DNA of 64,000 nt from contig NC_013166.1 in the NCBI RefSeq assembly GCF_000024085.1, forward strand, positions 1,302,001-1,366,000, read 5' to 3'. The notes below the pieces were generated by a model. The model saw only the letters and a list, made by a program, of their open reading frames with translations, ran no database searches and was not told the origin of the DNA. The first letter of the stretch is position 1; each line of letters starts with the position of its first letter. Of the stretch, positions 52,713-62,200 are shown piece by piece. Source of the DNA: Kangiella koreensis DSM 16069. Lineage in GTDB: Bacteria > Pseudomonadota > Gammaproteobacteria > Enterobacterales > Kangiellaceae. Made by a program: the position numbers and the translations under genes.

Positions 52713-53392
52713 AAGCTCAAAACCGTATCAAAGCCCAAGTCAGACTGCTCCAGAGCCAGGCTGATGAGCCCGGCATGAGCTAAGCGAAAGACAGCGACTT
52801 CCGTTGCATAAGTTCTTTGCCTATCACCACTATCTATAAAATCGCCTAACTCAATTCCTTCATCTGACATTAACAGCTTCGACATGATCTCATCTTGTAA
52901 CTGGGTGGTTCTGATCCGGGATTTATTTGCCGCGACAAGCACTTGAACGATTTTAAGCCAGTTCACGGCTTTTTGCTCTTGCGCTAAAATGGATTCGTTG
53001 GTTATCACCTCAAATCGTATTTGGTATTTGTGTAAAAATGGCTCCAAATATTGCTCGTAGTGAAATGGGGTTTGGGCTTCTGGTTTAATTTCCATCACTA
53101 TCTTTTGATTGCCTCGAATCACGAAAACATCCGGAATGTACCGCTTACCATTAATTTTAAATTGATACGGCTGTGGGACATAACTTTGCACAGAGGGATC
53201 CGCTTCAAGCAGACCGCCATGCAGATATTCTGCTAAGGAATGAAACGGCGATGGAAGAGGGTGCTTAAGCATGATTTGTTCATAGTAATTGGTTTTGCGA
53301 CGAAAACTTAGTGGTGTATGATGGCATACTGGATGTCTCAGAAAGTCTACCGACTTATCTGTCATAACCTCTAGGAGCTTATTCTTTGTCAT
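52709..53392 (-). CDS. tnsA: TnsA-type endonuclease
   Basis: A 227-residue protein with the TnsA nuclease layout: Glu63 in LHGGLLEADPS, Asp88 in RYIPDVF and EIKPEA (Glu101, Lys103). A C-terminal winged-helix region that contacts TnsC in the family follows. TnsA cuts the 5' ends so that transposition is cut-and-paste. All key residues look intact. It is the first gene of the tns operon and divergent from a small helix-turn-helix gene. Confidence 0.9.
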   Translation of the reverse strand: MTKNKLLEVMTDKSVDFLRHPVCHHTPLSFRRKTNYYEQIMLKHPLPSPFHSLAEYLHGGLLEADPSVQSYVPQPYQFKINGKRYIPDVFVIRGNQKIVMEIKPEAQTPFHYEQYLEPFLHKYQIRFEVITNESILAQEQKAVNWLKIVQVLVAANKSRIRTTQLQDEIMSKLLMSDEGIELGDFIDSGDRQRTYATEVAVFRLAHAGLISLALEQSDLGFDTVLSL

Positions 53393-53435
53393 TCATTTGA
53401 CCTTGTTCAACTGCAGGAAATCGTTTCCCGCCCAA

Positions 53436-53504
53436 TGCTAATGCGTATTGTATTAGCAGATCACATCCTGAAAACTAAGTCTCAATTGCATGTAGGGCAT
53501 GCCC
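53436..53504. promoter_or_regulatory. Inverted repeats in the tnsA / HTH-gene divergent spacer
   Basis: TGCTAAT and ATTAGCA (53436-53442 and 53452-53458) form a perfect 7-bp inverted repeat. GGGCATGCCC (53495-53504) is a 10-bp palindrome. They are candidate operators for the divergent 142-residue protein or part of a transposon end. Confidence 0.5.
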
Positions 53505-53561
53505 CTAGTGTCTGCTCGACCTGCACATTAATTTGTGTGAGAAACTGAATAAGGGGTTACG

Positions 53562-53990
53562 ATGAGTAAGACAACCAAGCTCGTCCTCAAACGTTTTCAA
53601 GTGTGTGAATTACTTGGGATCACTAGAGGGGAATTCGAATACTGGTTTCCTGTATTTACACCGAGTGAATTTGATCGAAAAGGGCTGGATATAATTCAAG
53701 TATTTGCCTTTTCTTTGATTGTCCACCTAATTAAAGAAGTTAATCTGAAACCAGCCAACCTACCGCAACAAAGGCTGCGAAATACTCTTGAGGAAATCGT
53801 GGATCTGTTAAAAAGAGACAACGAGCTTAATTATATTTGGATACTAAGTTATGACTCAAAAGCCGACAAGCTGCTTCATGTAGAAGATACTAGCTTTTAT
53901 CAATTTGTCCTGAACAGCAAAACCACAACTATCATTAATCTAAAATTACTATGGAGTCATTTCAAAACAAAATTTTGTTCAATAATCTGA
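53562..53990 (+). CDS. Small putative helix-turn-helix protein divergent from tnsA
   Basis: A 142-residue protein. The first 60 residues (LKRFQVCELLGITRGEFEYW, then KGLDIIQVFAFSLIVHLI) have the look of a MerR-like winged helix without a clear effector site. The rest is not recognised. AAGGGG lies 6 nt before the ATG. Placement back-to-back with tnsA suggests a regulator of the tns operon. Its 3' end carries the palindrome AACAAAATTTTGTT (53966-53979), perhaps a terminator with the convergent recombinase gene. Confidence 0.6.
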   Translation: MSKTTKLVLKRFQVCELLGITRGEFEYWFPVFTPSEFDRKGLDIIQVFAFSLIVHLIKEVNLKPANLPQQRLRNTLEEIVDLLKRDNELNYIWILSYDSKADKLLHVEDTSFYQFVLNSKTTTIINLKLLWSHFKTKFCSII

Positions 53991-54027
53991 AAGATGAATT
54001 TGACACTTTAAATCAATAATACTTCGT

Positions 54028-54969
54028 TTAATGGTGCAGCTCAATGAACCGTTGTTGCGTTATATGGGATGACTCGATATAGCGCATTGCTGTTTTAGGA
54101 TCTTTCCAACCTACATATTCCATAAGCTCTTTAAGGCTCCAGCCATTACTGTCGGCCCAGGATGCGAACCCCCGTCGTAACGAATGACTACTAAAGGCAT
54201 CAGGGTGTAATAGTCCAGCACCACTTGCACACTCTCGAACAATATTAATGATTGTATTGGATGTCATGCTCTTATGATTAAAATGTCCCCAGCGGTCGAT
54301 CCCTACAAATAGCGGTCCTTTGCTTAATTCAGCGGCCGTAACCCAGTCCTGATAAGCAGTGACAGGGCAGAGTTTTTGCAAAGCTGGAACTTTATAGGTC
54401 ACCCCTTTATTATCCCTATCGCCTTTCGTAGTAGGAAAATACAGTGACATTCCCTTGTTGGGGATCACGGTCACGTACTCAACATCTATATTAGTGAGTT
54501 CATCTGCTCGAAAAGCACGCCAGAACCCGAGTAGCAGAATGGCTTTATTTCGGATGAGTCTCAAGCCTTTCCTATAATCCTTTGACTCCTTTATCGACTC
54601 CTCAAGCCACTGAATAATGATTTTCAATTCTTCTAATTGGAGAGGACGAGCCTGCTTGGTTTGGTATGTATGCGTTGCTCGGATACCTTTCATTACTTTT
54701 TTTACTAATGGTGCTTTCGTAGGATCTGGAAAACCGTATTCATGATGCCATTTTGCAAGTACGGCCAACCGGTGCGCTAAGGTGCTTGAAGTCAGCTTAT
54801 CAGCGTAGTGACTGAGATACTGTGCAATCGCAGTTGGAGTGGCTGGTAAGAGTCCACCCCAGTGACGCTCATAGTGTTCAATGGCGGTACGGTAACTGCG
54901 TACCGTATTTTCGCGAGTGGCTGCGTTGACGTAAAAACTCACTAAATCAATATTTTTAGAATCGGGCAT
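54028..54969 (-). CDS. Tyrosine recombinase, TnpS-like
   Basis: A 313-residue site-specific recombinase with an SAM-like N-terminal DNA-binding domain (about 8-100) and a catalytic domain. Catalytic residues are Arg154 (FRADEL), His262/Arg265 (HSLRRGF), Trp288 (VGWKD) and Tyr297 (AMRYIES). It is divergent from a KfrA-type coiled-coil gene with a palindrome-rich spacer. That arrangement is the same as tnpS/tnpT of Tn4651/Tn5041-type transposons, where the pair resolves cointegrates. A general phage-like integrase is the alternative. Confidence 0.85.
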   Translation of the reverse strand: MPDSKNIDLVSFYVNAATRENTVRSYRTAIEHYERHWGGLLPATPTAIAQYLSHYADKLTSSTLAHRLAVLAKWHHEYGFPDPTKAPLVKKVMKGIRATHTYQTKQARPLQLEELKIIIQWLEESIKESKDYRKGLRLIRNKAILLLGFWRAFRADELTNIDVEYVTVIPNKGMSLYFPTTKGDRDNKGVTYKVPALQKLCPVTAYQDWVTAAELSKGPLFVGIDRWGHFNHKSMTSNTIINIVRECASGAGLLHPDAFSSHSLRRGFASWADSNGWSLKELMEYVGWKDPKTAMRYIESSHITQQRFIELHH

Positions 54970-55013
54970 ATATGCGTGTTATGTACGACTTTATCTAATC
55001 ATATCGTCCCAAA

Positions 55014-55107
55014 ATGTCTATCACAATAGATAATCTATTATTATCCAAAATGAAACATCGAAAGCTATAGACATGTAAAGAGTATAGAAATAGTATGTAT
55101 ATACATA
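55014..55107. promoter_or_regulatory. Palindromic spacer: candidate recombination (res/rst) site and operators
   Basis: Three nested symmetries are present. ATGTCTAT (55014-55021) pairs with ATAGACAT (55067-55074). The 15-bp palindrome AATAGATAATCTATT lies at 55025-55039. The 14-bp perfect palindrome TATGTATATACATA lies at 55094-55107. In Tn4651-type elements the resolution site lies between tnpS and tnpT. Confidence 0.55.
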
Positions 55108-55145
55108 TTACACCATGCAGTACAAAATAATCAGAGGTTTCAAAA

Positions 55146-56078
55146 ATGGCGCGCATCGGTATTTCTCAATATGACGTTGAAAAAGCATATAAGTCATTGA
55201 CTTCACAGGGTGTTAATAACCCATCAATTGATGCAATACGAGCTGAGCTGGGTAACACAGGCTCCAAAACCACCATCTCAAAATACCTCAAAGATATTAA
55301 AAAGACCCGTACTAACGGTACACTCACCGAGGTCAAAGTCTCCGACGCCATTGGGCACCTGGTAAGCCAGCTTGCTGCCAGGCTCAACGCTGAAGCGAAT
55401 AAAACCATTGAAGACATGGAGCAAGCTTTTGAGAATGAGCGTCAGGCCTGGAATCAAGAAAAGTCAGGACTTGAGGAGTCGTTAAGCCAAGCCACAGAGC
55501 AAAATAAAGCTCTAAGTGAGAACATTCACTCACTACAGGCGAAGCTCAATACTGCCAGCCGTGAGAGTGAGCAACTGAACATTGAGTTGCAAGGTATTCA
55601 AAGTGACTTGAAAGAACTTACAGCCGTTTGTCGACAAAAAGATGAACGAATTATCGATCTGGAGAAGAGTCTGCAACACAGTTATGACAACTTGAGCCAC
55701 TTCCGCGAATCCGCCAAAGAACAACGTGATCAACAAGAGCGCAAGCACGCTGAAGAAGTGTCGGGATTGCGAGCAGAGCAGCGAAAGCTGGGGCAAACCA
55801 TTGCCTCTCAACAGTCAGAACTCACGCAGTTGAACCGTCAGAACGCTGAGCTAATCACCGAAAAGCGGTTGTTGGCCAAGTCACAGCGCGAACTTCAAAA
55901 CTCATTAAAAACGTTAACTGAAAAGGTGCAGTCAGCCAGTACTGACAGAGAGGAGCTACTAGCGCAACTTGATGCTATAACCAAAGAAAACAATGAGCTA
56001 AACACTTCCGTTGTGCAGCTAGAGCATGAGATTGAGGAATTGAAATCGCCCAAGAAACTCGCAAAAAACAGGAAGTAG
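55146..56078 (+). CDS. KfrA-type DNA-binding coiled-coil protein, TnpT-like
   Basis: A 310-residue protein. The N-terminal KfrA helix-turn-helix domain (VEKAYKSLTSQGVNNPSIDA, GSKTTISKYLKDIKK) covers about 1-100. From about 75 to 305 it is a near-continuous coiled coil rich in Glu, Gln, Lys and Leu heptads. In Tn4651-type transposons a protein of similar make-up (TnpT) helps TnpS bind the resolution site; plasmid KfrA proteins are the alternative relatives. AGAGG lies upstream. Confidence 0.8.
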   Translation: MARIGISQYDVEKAYKSLTSQGVNNPSIDAIRAELGNTGSKTTISKYLKDIKKTRTNGTLTEVKVSDAIGHLVSQLAARLNAEANKTIEDMEQAFENERQAWNQEKSGLEESLSQATEQNKALSENIHSLQAKLNTASRESEQLNIELQGIQSDLKELTAVCRQKDERIIDLEKSLQHSYDNLSHFRESAKEQRDQQERKHAEEVSGLRAEQRKLGQTIASQQSELTQLNRQNAELITEKRLLAKSQRELQNSLKTLTEKVQSASTDREELLAQLDAITKENNELNTSVVQLEHEIEELKSPKKLAKNRK

Positions 56079-56215
56079 CCAAGTCTGAAAGCTAGCGTTT
56101 AACCACAAAGCTGTGTAATAGTTGGTTAGTATCCACTTATCTTTTGTGAACTAACTGATAATCTGCTAGTCTACTGCCCTGCATTTATGAGAACGAGTAG
56201 AGACTCTTTTTTACC

Positions 56216-56581
56216 GTGAACCGTCAACTTTTAACTTTCGCTCTAGCCATATTGATTGCCCTGCAATCGGTAGTTGCTGTGGCGGACGTCCATCAGTTTC
56301 ATCAATCCGGTTCTGAGCATCTTACTTTTGATCACGAGCATCAAAAAGCTCACTCCTCTCCAATACCAGATGATGACAAGCGTTGGTTAGAATCAGAAAA
56401 GAGCAAAAGCTACCAGCTTGATTGCCACCATTGTTGTCACTGTCATGGCTCATCACACCCTTTCTTTCTGGGTCGCCAAGATATCTCTGCTTCTCTTTAT
56501 CAAAAGGGGGCTATTTTAGGCAACCCTTCCCATTACAGTTCCCATATAGCATTCCCTGATAATCCCCCTCCGATCAGTTAA
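56216..56581 (+). CDS. czcI: CzcI-like periplasmic metal-binding protein
   Basis: A 121-residue exported protein with a GTG start and a signal peptide (cleaved near AVA). It is His-rich (HQFHQSGSEH, DHEHQKAHSS) and has a Cys/His cluster, LDCHHCCHCHGSSHPFF. A C-terminal Pro-rich AFPDNPPPIS completes the resemblance to CzcI, which lies before czcCBA in Cupriavidus and modulates its expression. Metal identity is unknown. Confidence 0.65.
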   Translation: MNRQLLTFALAILIALQSVVAVADVHQFHQSGSEHLTFDHEHQKAHSSPIPDDDKRWLESEKSKSYQLDCHHCCHCHGSSHPFFLGRQDISASLYQKGAILGNPSHYSSHIAFPDNPPPIS

Positions 56582-56679
56582 ATACAGTACAAATAAACTT
56601 TTATTCTGAGGTATAGCGTTGTGCAAATGCCAACCCAGCTGTGCCTGATGTACTTTGATTTTAATTGTGAGGAAATTTC

Positions 56680-57912
56680 ATGAAGAAACTATCCGTTTCT
56701 TATGCGATGTGTGCCGTTATTTATTTGCTGTCGGCTTCGGCGCAAGCGCAACCCGTTGATTGGGAGCGCTGGCTGGCATCACAGATAAAGCAGCACCCAG
56801 ACATCATCGCGGCCCGCGAGCAACTGCAAGGCTCGGAAGCTACTGCGGACGCAGCGGAACAGCCACTTTACAACCCGGAGTTATCTTCTGAGCTGGAACA
56901 GATTGGTGAAGAAAATAACTACCGTGTAGGTGTTTCTCAAACGGTTGACTGGTGGGATAGACGAAGTGCTAAACAGCAGCAAGCGGCTTTTATCCGACAA
57001 GCAGCTAAAGCCCAGTATCAGCAACAGGTTATGAGCAAGACTGCTGAGGCTCTATCAGCATTGGTTGAGTGGCGTGCCAGTAATCAAGCCGCCATTATTG
57101 CTCAGGCTCAAAAAGAGCAGCTTAATGCATTATTGCTAGTGGCTGAAAAGCGCCAAAAAGCAGGAGATATAGGCGCTATTGATGCTGAGCTCACCTTTCT
57201 ATCTTTATCAAAACAGCTGGCACAGGTCGCTGAGCTTGAAGTCGCTTTGCAAAAAGCCGAAAGCAGAGTGCGCGAACTTTTGCCACAGTGGACTCCTGAA
57301 AAAGGAGGCATTCCCGAAGATTTCTGGCCTTCGGAGCCGGTGTCCATTACTGACCAGGAGTTGTTACAACATCCCTATGTTGCCAGCGCTCAGGCTCGCT
57401 GGAAGTCCATCAAGGAAGAAGCGGAAGTAACCCGCCGTGCAGCCAAAGCAGAGCCGACCTTTGGAGTCAATGCTGGTCGCGACGGTGGAGAAAATAGTGT
57501 CGGCCTGACCTTCTCAATTCCTTTGAATGTACGTAATGACTACAGTGCCGAAACTCGTGTGGCTAATCGTGCAGCACTAGAAGCAGAGGCCCGATTCTTG
57601 GCCGTTTATCGCAATCTGCGCTTCGACTGGCAGGCAGCACAAGCTGCCTGGAAACGTTATGACGAGCAATACCTACGCTGGCTCGAGCTGGCTCGTGGCA
57701 GAGTTGAAAATAGTGCTGACTTGTTGGAACGCCAGTGGCGAAGCGGTGATCTATCAACAACTGACTACCTGCTCGCTCTTAACCAGCGTTCGGAGAGCCT
57801 GCTGGCAGGAATCTCACTCGAAAAGCACACACAGCTTGCGTTAACCGAAGTGTTGCTGCACTCCGGCCAGCTCAGAGCTGTTGCACCAACTGCGACTAAG
57901 CCACTGAATTAA
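56680..57912 (+). CDS. czcC: Outer-membrane channel of the metal efflux pump (CzcC)
   Basis: A 410-residue TolC-family protein with a signal peptide (AQAQP cleavage region) and two outer-membrane-efflux repeats with long helices (AKQQQAAFIRQAAKAQYQQQ in part; a second repeat at about 220-400). It is on the short side, as for CzcC. It forms the outer-membrane exit duct for the CzcB-CzcA pump. GAGG lies 8 nt before the ATG; czcB starts 10 bp after the stop. Confidence 0.88.
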   Translation: MKKLSVSYAMCAVIYLLSASAQAQPVDWERWLASQIKQHPDIIAAREQLQGSEATADAAEQPLYNPELSSELEQIGEENNYRVGVSQTVDWWDRRSAKQQQAAFIRQAAKAQYQQQVMSKTAEALSALVEWRASNQAAIIAQAQKEQLNALLLVAEKRQKAGDIGAIDAELTFLSLSKQLAQVAELEVALQKAESRVRELLPQWTPEKGGIPEDFWPSEPVSITDQELLQHPYVASAQARWKSIKEEAEVTRRAAKAEPTFGVNAGRDGGENSVGLTFSIPLNVRNDYSAETRVANRAALEAEARFLAVYRNLRFDWQAAQAAWKRYDEQYLRWLELARGRVENSADLLERQWRSGDLSTTDYLLALNQRSESLLAGISLEKHTQLALTEVLLHSGQLRAVAPTATKPLN

Positions 57913-57922
57913 AGATAGGATA

Positions 57923-59239
57923 ATGAACATGAATAAATTATTGATAGCGATGCTAAGCACCGCAATGACTGCACCAAGCATAGGGCTTGCAGAAACAATG
58001 AGTAGTGAGGCGCACAAACATGATAAGAGCAAGACTGCTCAAGAGGTTATTGAGCATAAGGATGATGCGTCTCACAAGGAGCACCCATCAAATGCCACGG
58101 ATGAACATGAGCGTCATGGTGATACAGAACATGAGTCTAGCGATAGTTCCCACAATGAAAGTCATGATGAGGCTGGACACAGCGAAAGTAATACTGAAGA
58201 AGATGGACATGGACATCAAGAAGAAGCTTCTGCCACTACGGCACTAAATGCTACTCAAATGATTATTGCTGATATCCAGGTTGCTCCTCTCACTGCCGAG
58301 CGGGTTGATTATGAGTTCTACGCACCGGGGGAAGTTCTTTCTAATGGATACACTAGCTACATAGTGTCACCGCGAGTAGCTTCCGTTGTATTACGTCGTC
58401 ACGTAGCATTGGGCGCTCATGTTGAACAAGGTCAGCCACTGGTAACCCTGTTCAGTGAGGATGTGGCGCAGGCCCAGGCAAACTATCGCACCGCCTGGCC
58501 TGAATGGGAAAGAGTCCGCAAGCTCGGCCGCAAAACCGTTGGAGAGCAGCGTTATATCCAGGCCAAAACCAGCTGGGAAGCGGCTCGGGCAACGTTGCAG
58601 GCCTATGGGTTAGCTGAGTCAGATTTGGAGTCCCTGGCATCGCAAGATATTAAGGCATTGGGCGAATATACCCTACGTGCCGAAACCGATGGTTCTGTGT
58701 TATCCGACGACTTCGAGCAAGGGCAGCGCGTCGAAGCTGGTTCTTCTCTGATCAAGCTGGCCAATGAGAAGCAGCTCTGGGTCGAAGCACACCTTCCAGC
58801 AGATCAGTCTATATCACTTCCACTCGGTACATTGGCTGACATTGTGGCTGGTGATATCCGAATTCAAGGCAAAGTATCCCAAGAAGCACATACCATAAAC
58901 CCCGTTACACGAACCCGAACAGTGCGCTTATTGGTGGACAACCTGGAGCATAGGCTGCATCCGGGACAGTTTGCAGAGGTCTTCTTTCGTTTTCGTACAG
59001 AAGAGCCGGTATTGGCTGTGCCAGAGTCAGCGCTCATGCGGAATCCCGATGGAGACTGGGCAGTTTTTGTAGAAGAGAGTCCAGGGCAGTTTCGCTCTCA
59101 AGAAGTTGAACTAAAGCGAGCACTAGGTTCGTTACGTGAAATTAACGGCATTGTTCCCGGAACACGTATCGTTATCGACGGTGCATTTTTTGTTGCTTCA
59201 CAAATCGCCAAAGGCGGTTTTGATCCGCATAACCACTAA
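57923..59239 (+). CDS. czcB: Periplasmic adaptor of the metal efflux pump (CzcB), His-rich
   Basis: A 438-residue membrane-fusion protein. It has a signal peptide, then about 75 residues extremely rich in His, Asp, Glu and Ser (~28-105), likely to bind metal. The HlyD-like lipoyl, hairpin and barrel domains follow (ILSNGYTSYIVSPRVA-like start, GAHVEQGQPLVTLF, VTRTRTVRLLVDN, LHPGQFAEVFFR). The start is at 57923, or the Met two codons on. AGGATAA lies upstream. Confidence 0.9.
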   Translation: MNMNKLLIAMLSTAMTAPSIGLAETMSSEAHKHDKSKTAQEVIEHKDDASHKEHPSNATDEHERHGDTEHESSDSSHNESHDEAGHSESNTEEDGHGHQEEASATTALNATQMIIADIQVAPLTAERVDYEFYAPGEVLSNGYTSYIVSPRVASVVLRRHVALGAHVEQGQPLVTLFSEDVAQAQANYRTAWPEWERVRKLGRKTVGEQRYIQAKTSWEAARATLQAYGLAESDLESLASQDIKALGEYTLRAETDGSVLSDDFEQGQRVEAGSSLIKLANEKQLWVEAHLPADQSISLPLGTLADIVAGDIRIQGKVSQEAHTINPVTRTRTVRLLVDNLEHRLHPGQFAEVFFRFRTEEPVLAVPESALMRNPDGDWAVFVEESPGQFRSQEVELKRALGSLREINGIVPGTRIVIDGAFFVASQIAKGGFDPHNH

Positions 59240-59255
59240 GCACTAAGGAGACTCT

Positions 59256-62200
59256 ATGTTTAATCGAATTGTCGATTGGGCGGTCACTAACCGTTTGCTG
59301 GTGGCGATTGCGCTTATTACTCTAACGGTCAGTGCCTTTTTTATTATTCCAAGGCTGAATCTTGATGCATTTCCAGATGTTACCAACGTTCAGGTCTCGG
59401 TCAACACCGAAGCTCCTGGCTTGGCTGCTGAGGAAGTTGAGCAGCTGATAACCTATCCGATTGAAGCGGTCATGTACGCTTTGCCTGACGTAGAAGAAGT
59501 CAGGTCTATTTCAAAGACTGGCTTGTCTGGCGTAACTGTTGTGTTTAAGGAAGACACTGATATTTACTTTGCCCGACAACTGGTATTCGAGCGACTTCAA
59601 GCTGCTAAAGAGCTGATTCCTGAAGGCGTTGGTACACCAGAAATGGGCCCAAATACTTCGGGGCTGGGGCAAGTCTATCAGTATTTACTGGTTGCCGAAC
59701 CCGGTTCGGGTTTCGATGCCATGGAGCTACGCAGTTTAAATGACTGGGTGGTCAAGTTGTTGCTTATCCCGGCCGAAGGCGTGACTGATGTGCTGTCTTT
59801 CGGCGGTGAGGTGCGTCAGTATCAGGTCGATCTGAATCCGTCAAAGCTGTTATCTTACGGTCTGACCCAGGACGATATCATGGCGGCTCTTGAGCGTAAC
59901 AACACCAATGTTGGCGGCTGGTATATGAACCGTGGTCAGGAGCAATTGGTGATCCGAGGTACCGGCTGGCTCGAGCATGGCAAGCAAGGGCTGGAGCAGA
60001 TCCGTCAAGTTCCCCTGAAAACGGTGGATGGCACCACTATCACCGTATCGGATGTAGCCAAAGTGAATCTGGGTAGCGAAATCCGCCAGGGCGCAGTGAC
60101 CATGACACGCCGAACTTCGGATGGGAAAGTTGAGGCACTAGGCGAAGTCGTCTCAGGCATTGTATTAAAACGTTTAGGCGCCAATACCAAAAGCACCATT
60201 GATGGGGTTAATGCCCGTATCGAGCGTATTAATCAGGCGTTACCGGAAGGAGTTAAGTTCGAGGCTTACTATGATCAGGCCGATCTGGTGACGCAAGCGG
60301 TTGATACCGTTGTCAATGCTCTGTTACTGGCGTTTGTCTTCATTGTGGTCATTCTGGCGCTGTTCCTAATGAATTTGCGTGCTACCTTACTGGTACTGAT
60401 CTCAATTCCAATTTCCATCGGTATTGCTTTAATGGTGATGGCGTGGTTTGGTCTTTCGGCAAACTTAATGTCTCTGGGCGGTATTGCCGTGGCCATTGGC
60501 ATGCTCGTGGATGGCTCTGTAGTGATGGTCGAAAACATGTTCAAACATTTGACCCATCCCGATGCTACCCATGACAAAGATAGACAGACAATGGTTCAGG
60601 ATGATCCAGATCCTGTTGATGCAGCTCATGATAGCCATGGGATTGCTTTACGCTTGCAAGAAGCTGGCAGAGAGGTAGCAAGACCTATATTTTTTGCTAC
60701 AGGAATTATTTTAGTTGTCTTCATGCCGCTATTCAGTTTCGAAGGGGTCGAAGCCAAACTGTTCCAGCCGATGGCTATCAGTATCATGCTGTCTATGCTG
60801 TCCGCGCTGATTGTAGCTTTAATCATAGTCCCAGCATTAGCCACCTACCTGTTTCGCAAAGGGATACGCCCGCGGGAGAGTTTCGTCTTGAAACCACTTG
60901 ATAAACTCTACCGCAAGGGTTTGTCGTGGGCTATGAGCCACAGTAAGGTCGTCGTTGGTATTGCTGTAACGCTCGTGGTTGCGGCAGCTTTAGTAATACC
61001 GCGTCTGGGTACCGAGTTTGTGCCTGAACTCGAAGAAGGAACGGTCAACCTCCGGGTAACACTCGCTCCGTCCTCCAGCCTGGATACTGCGCTTGAAGTC
61101 GCTCCAAAACTTGAAGCAATGCTGATGGAATTCCCGGAAGTCACCTATGCGTTATCACGCATTGGACGTGCCGAAATTGGCGGTGATCCAGAGCCAGTGA
61201 ATAACATTGAGATCTATATTGGTCTTAAGCCAGTGCCAGAATGGACCAGCGCCGATAATCGTTATGAATTTCAATCCCTGATGGAGCAAAAGCTGGAACA
61301 ACATCCAGGATTGCTGTTCAATTTTTCACAACCGATTGCCACCCGTGTGGATGAGCTGTTATCGGGGGTTAAAGCGCAACTAGCGATAAAGCTCTTTGGT
61401 AAAGATCTTGATGTGCTGGCTGAAAAAGGGCAGGCAATTGAGGCAGTGGTCAAAAAGATCGACGGTACGCGTGATGTTGCCATGGAGCAAATTGTCGGTG
61501 AAGCTCAATTGGTCGTAAAGCCCAATCGCCGCGCATTGTCTCGTTATGGACTCGACGTAGCGGATGTCATGGAAGTGGTTCGAAATGGGCTTGGCGGTGC
61601 CAGCGCTGGACAAATCATCAATGGTAACGAACGTTATGATATCTATGTTCGGTTGGATGAACGTTTTCGCCAAGATCGCGAAACTATTGCTGACCTTCGT
61701 TTGCAGGCACCTTCAGGAGCCTGGGTTCGCCTTGGTGATGTAGCCTCTGTAAATATTGCTTCCGGCCCGCCGCAGGTTCGCCGTGATGATGTTCAGCGCA
61801 GAGTAGTCGTTCAGGCTAATGTGCAAGGGCGTGATATGGGCAGCGTGGTAGCAGATATTCGCGCAGCGATTGCTGAACAAGTTGATTTGCCAACGGGTTA
61901 CTCCGTGGATATAGGTGGACAATTCGAAAATCAACAGCGAGCACAAAAGCGTCTGTCGCTGGTCGTGCCATTATCGCTGGCGCTTATCGCCTTGTTGCTT
62001 TATTTTGCCTTTGCTTCGGTTGGTCAGGCTATGCTGATTCTGGTAAATGTACCTCTAGCCGTTATTGGTGGGGTATTCTCACTCTGGCTGTCAGGGCAGT
62101 ATTTATCAGTGCCCAGCTCGGTCGGATTTATTACCCTGTTTGGCGTCGCGGTACTTAACGGTGTAGTGATGGTTGAAAGTATCAATCAGCGTATCAAGGA

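Noticed and set aside
48375..53392. CRISPR-associated transposon
   Set aside because: No cas gene, repeat array or Cascade component is present near the Tn7-like genes in this window.
48225..53518. GTGTTTGCTCG at 48225 and GTGTCTGCTCG at 53508 as transposon terminal repeats
   Set aside because: The two are in the same orientation, whereas Tn7-like ends must be inverted. Similarity stops after 11 bp.
54028..54969. The tyrosine recombinase as the integron integrase (IntI) for the attC-like sites
   Set aside because: It lies 8 kb from the cassettes on the far side of the transposition genes and is paired divergently with a KfrA-type gene. I see no IntI-specific extra segment.
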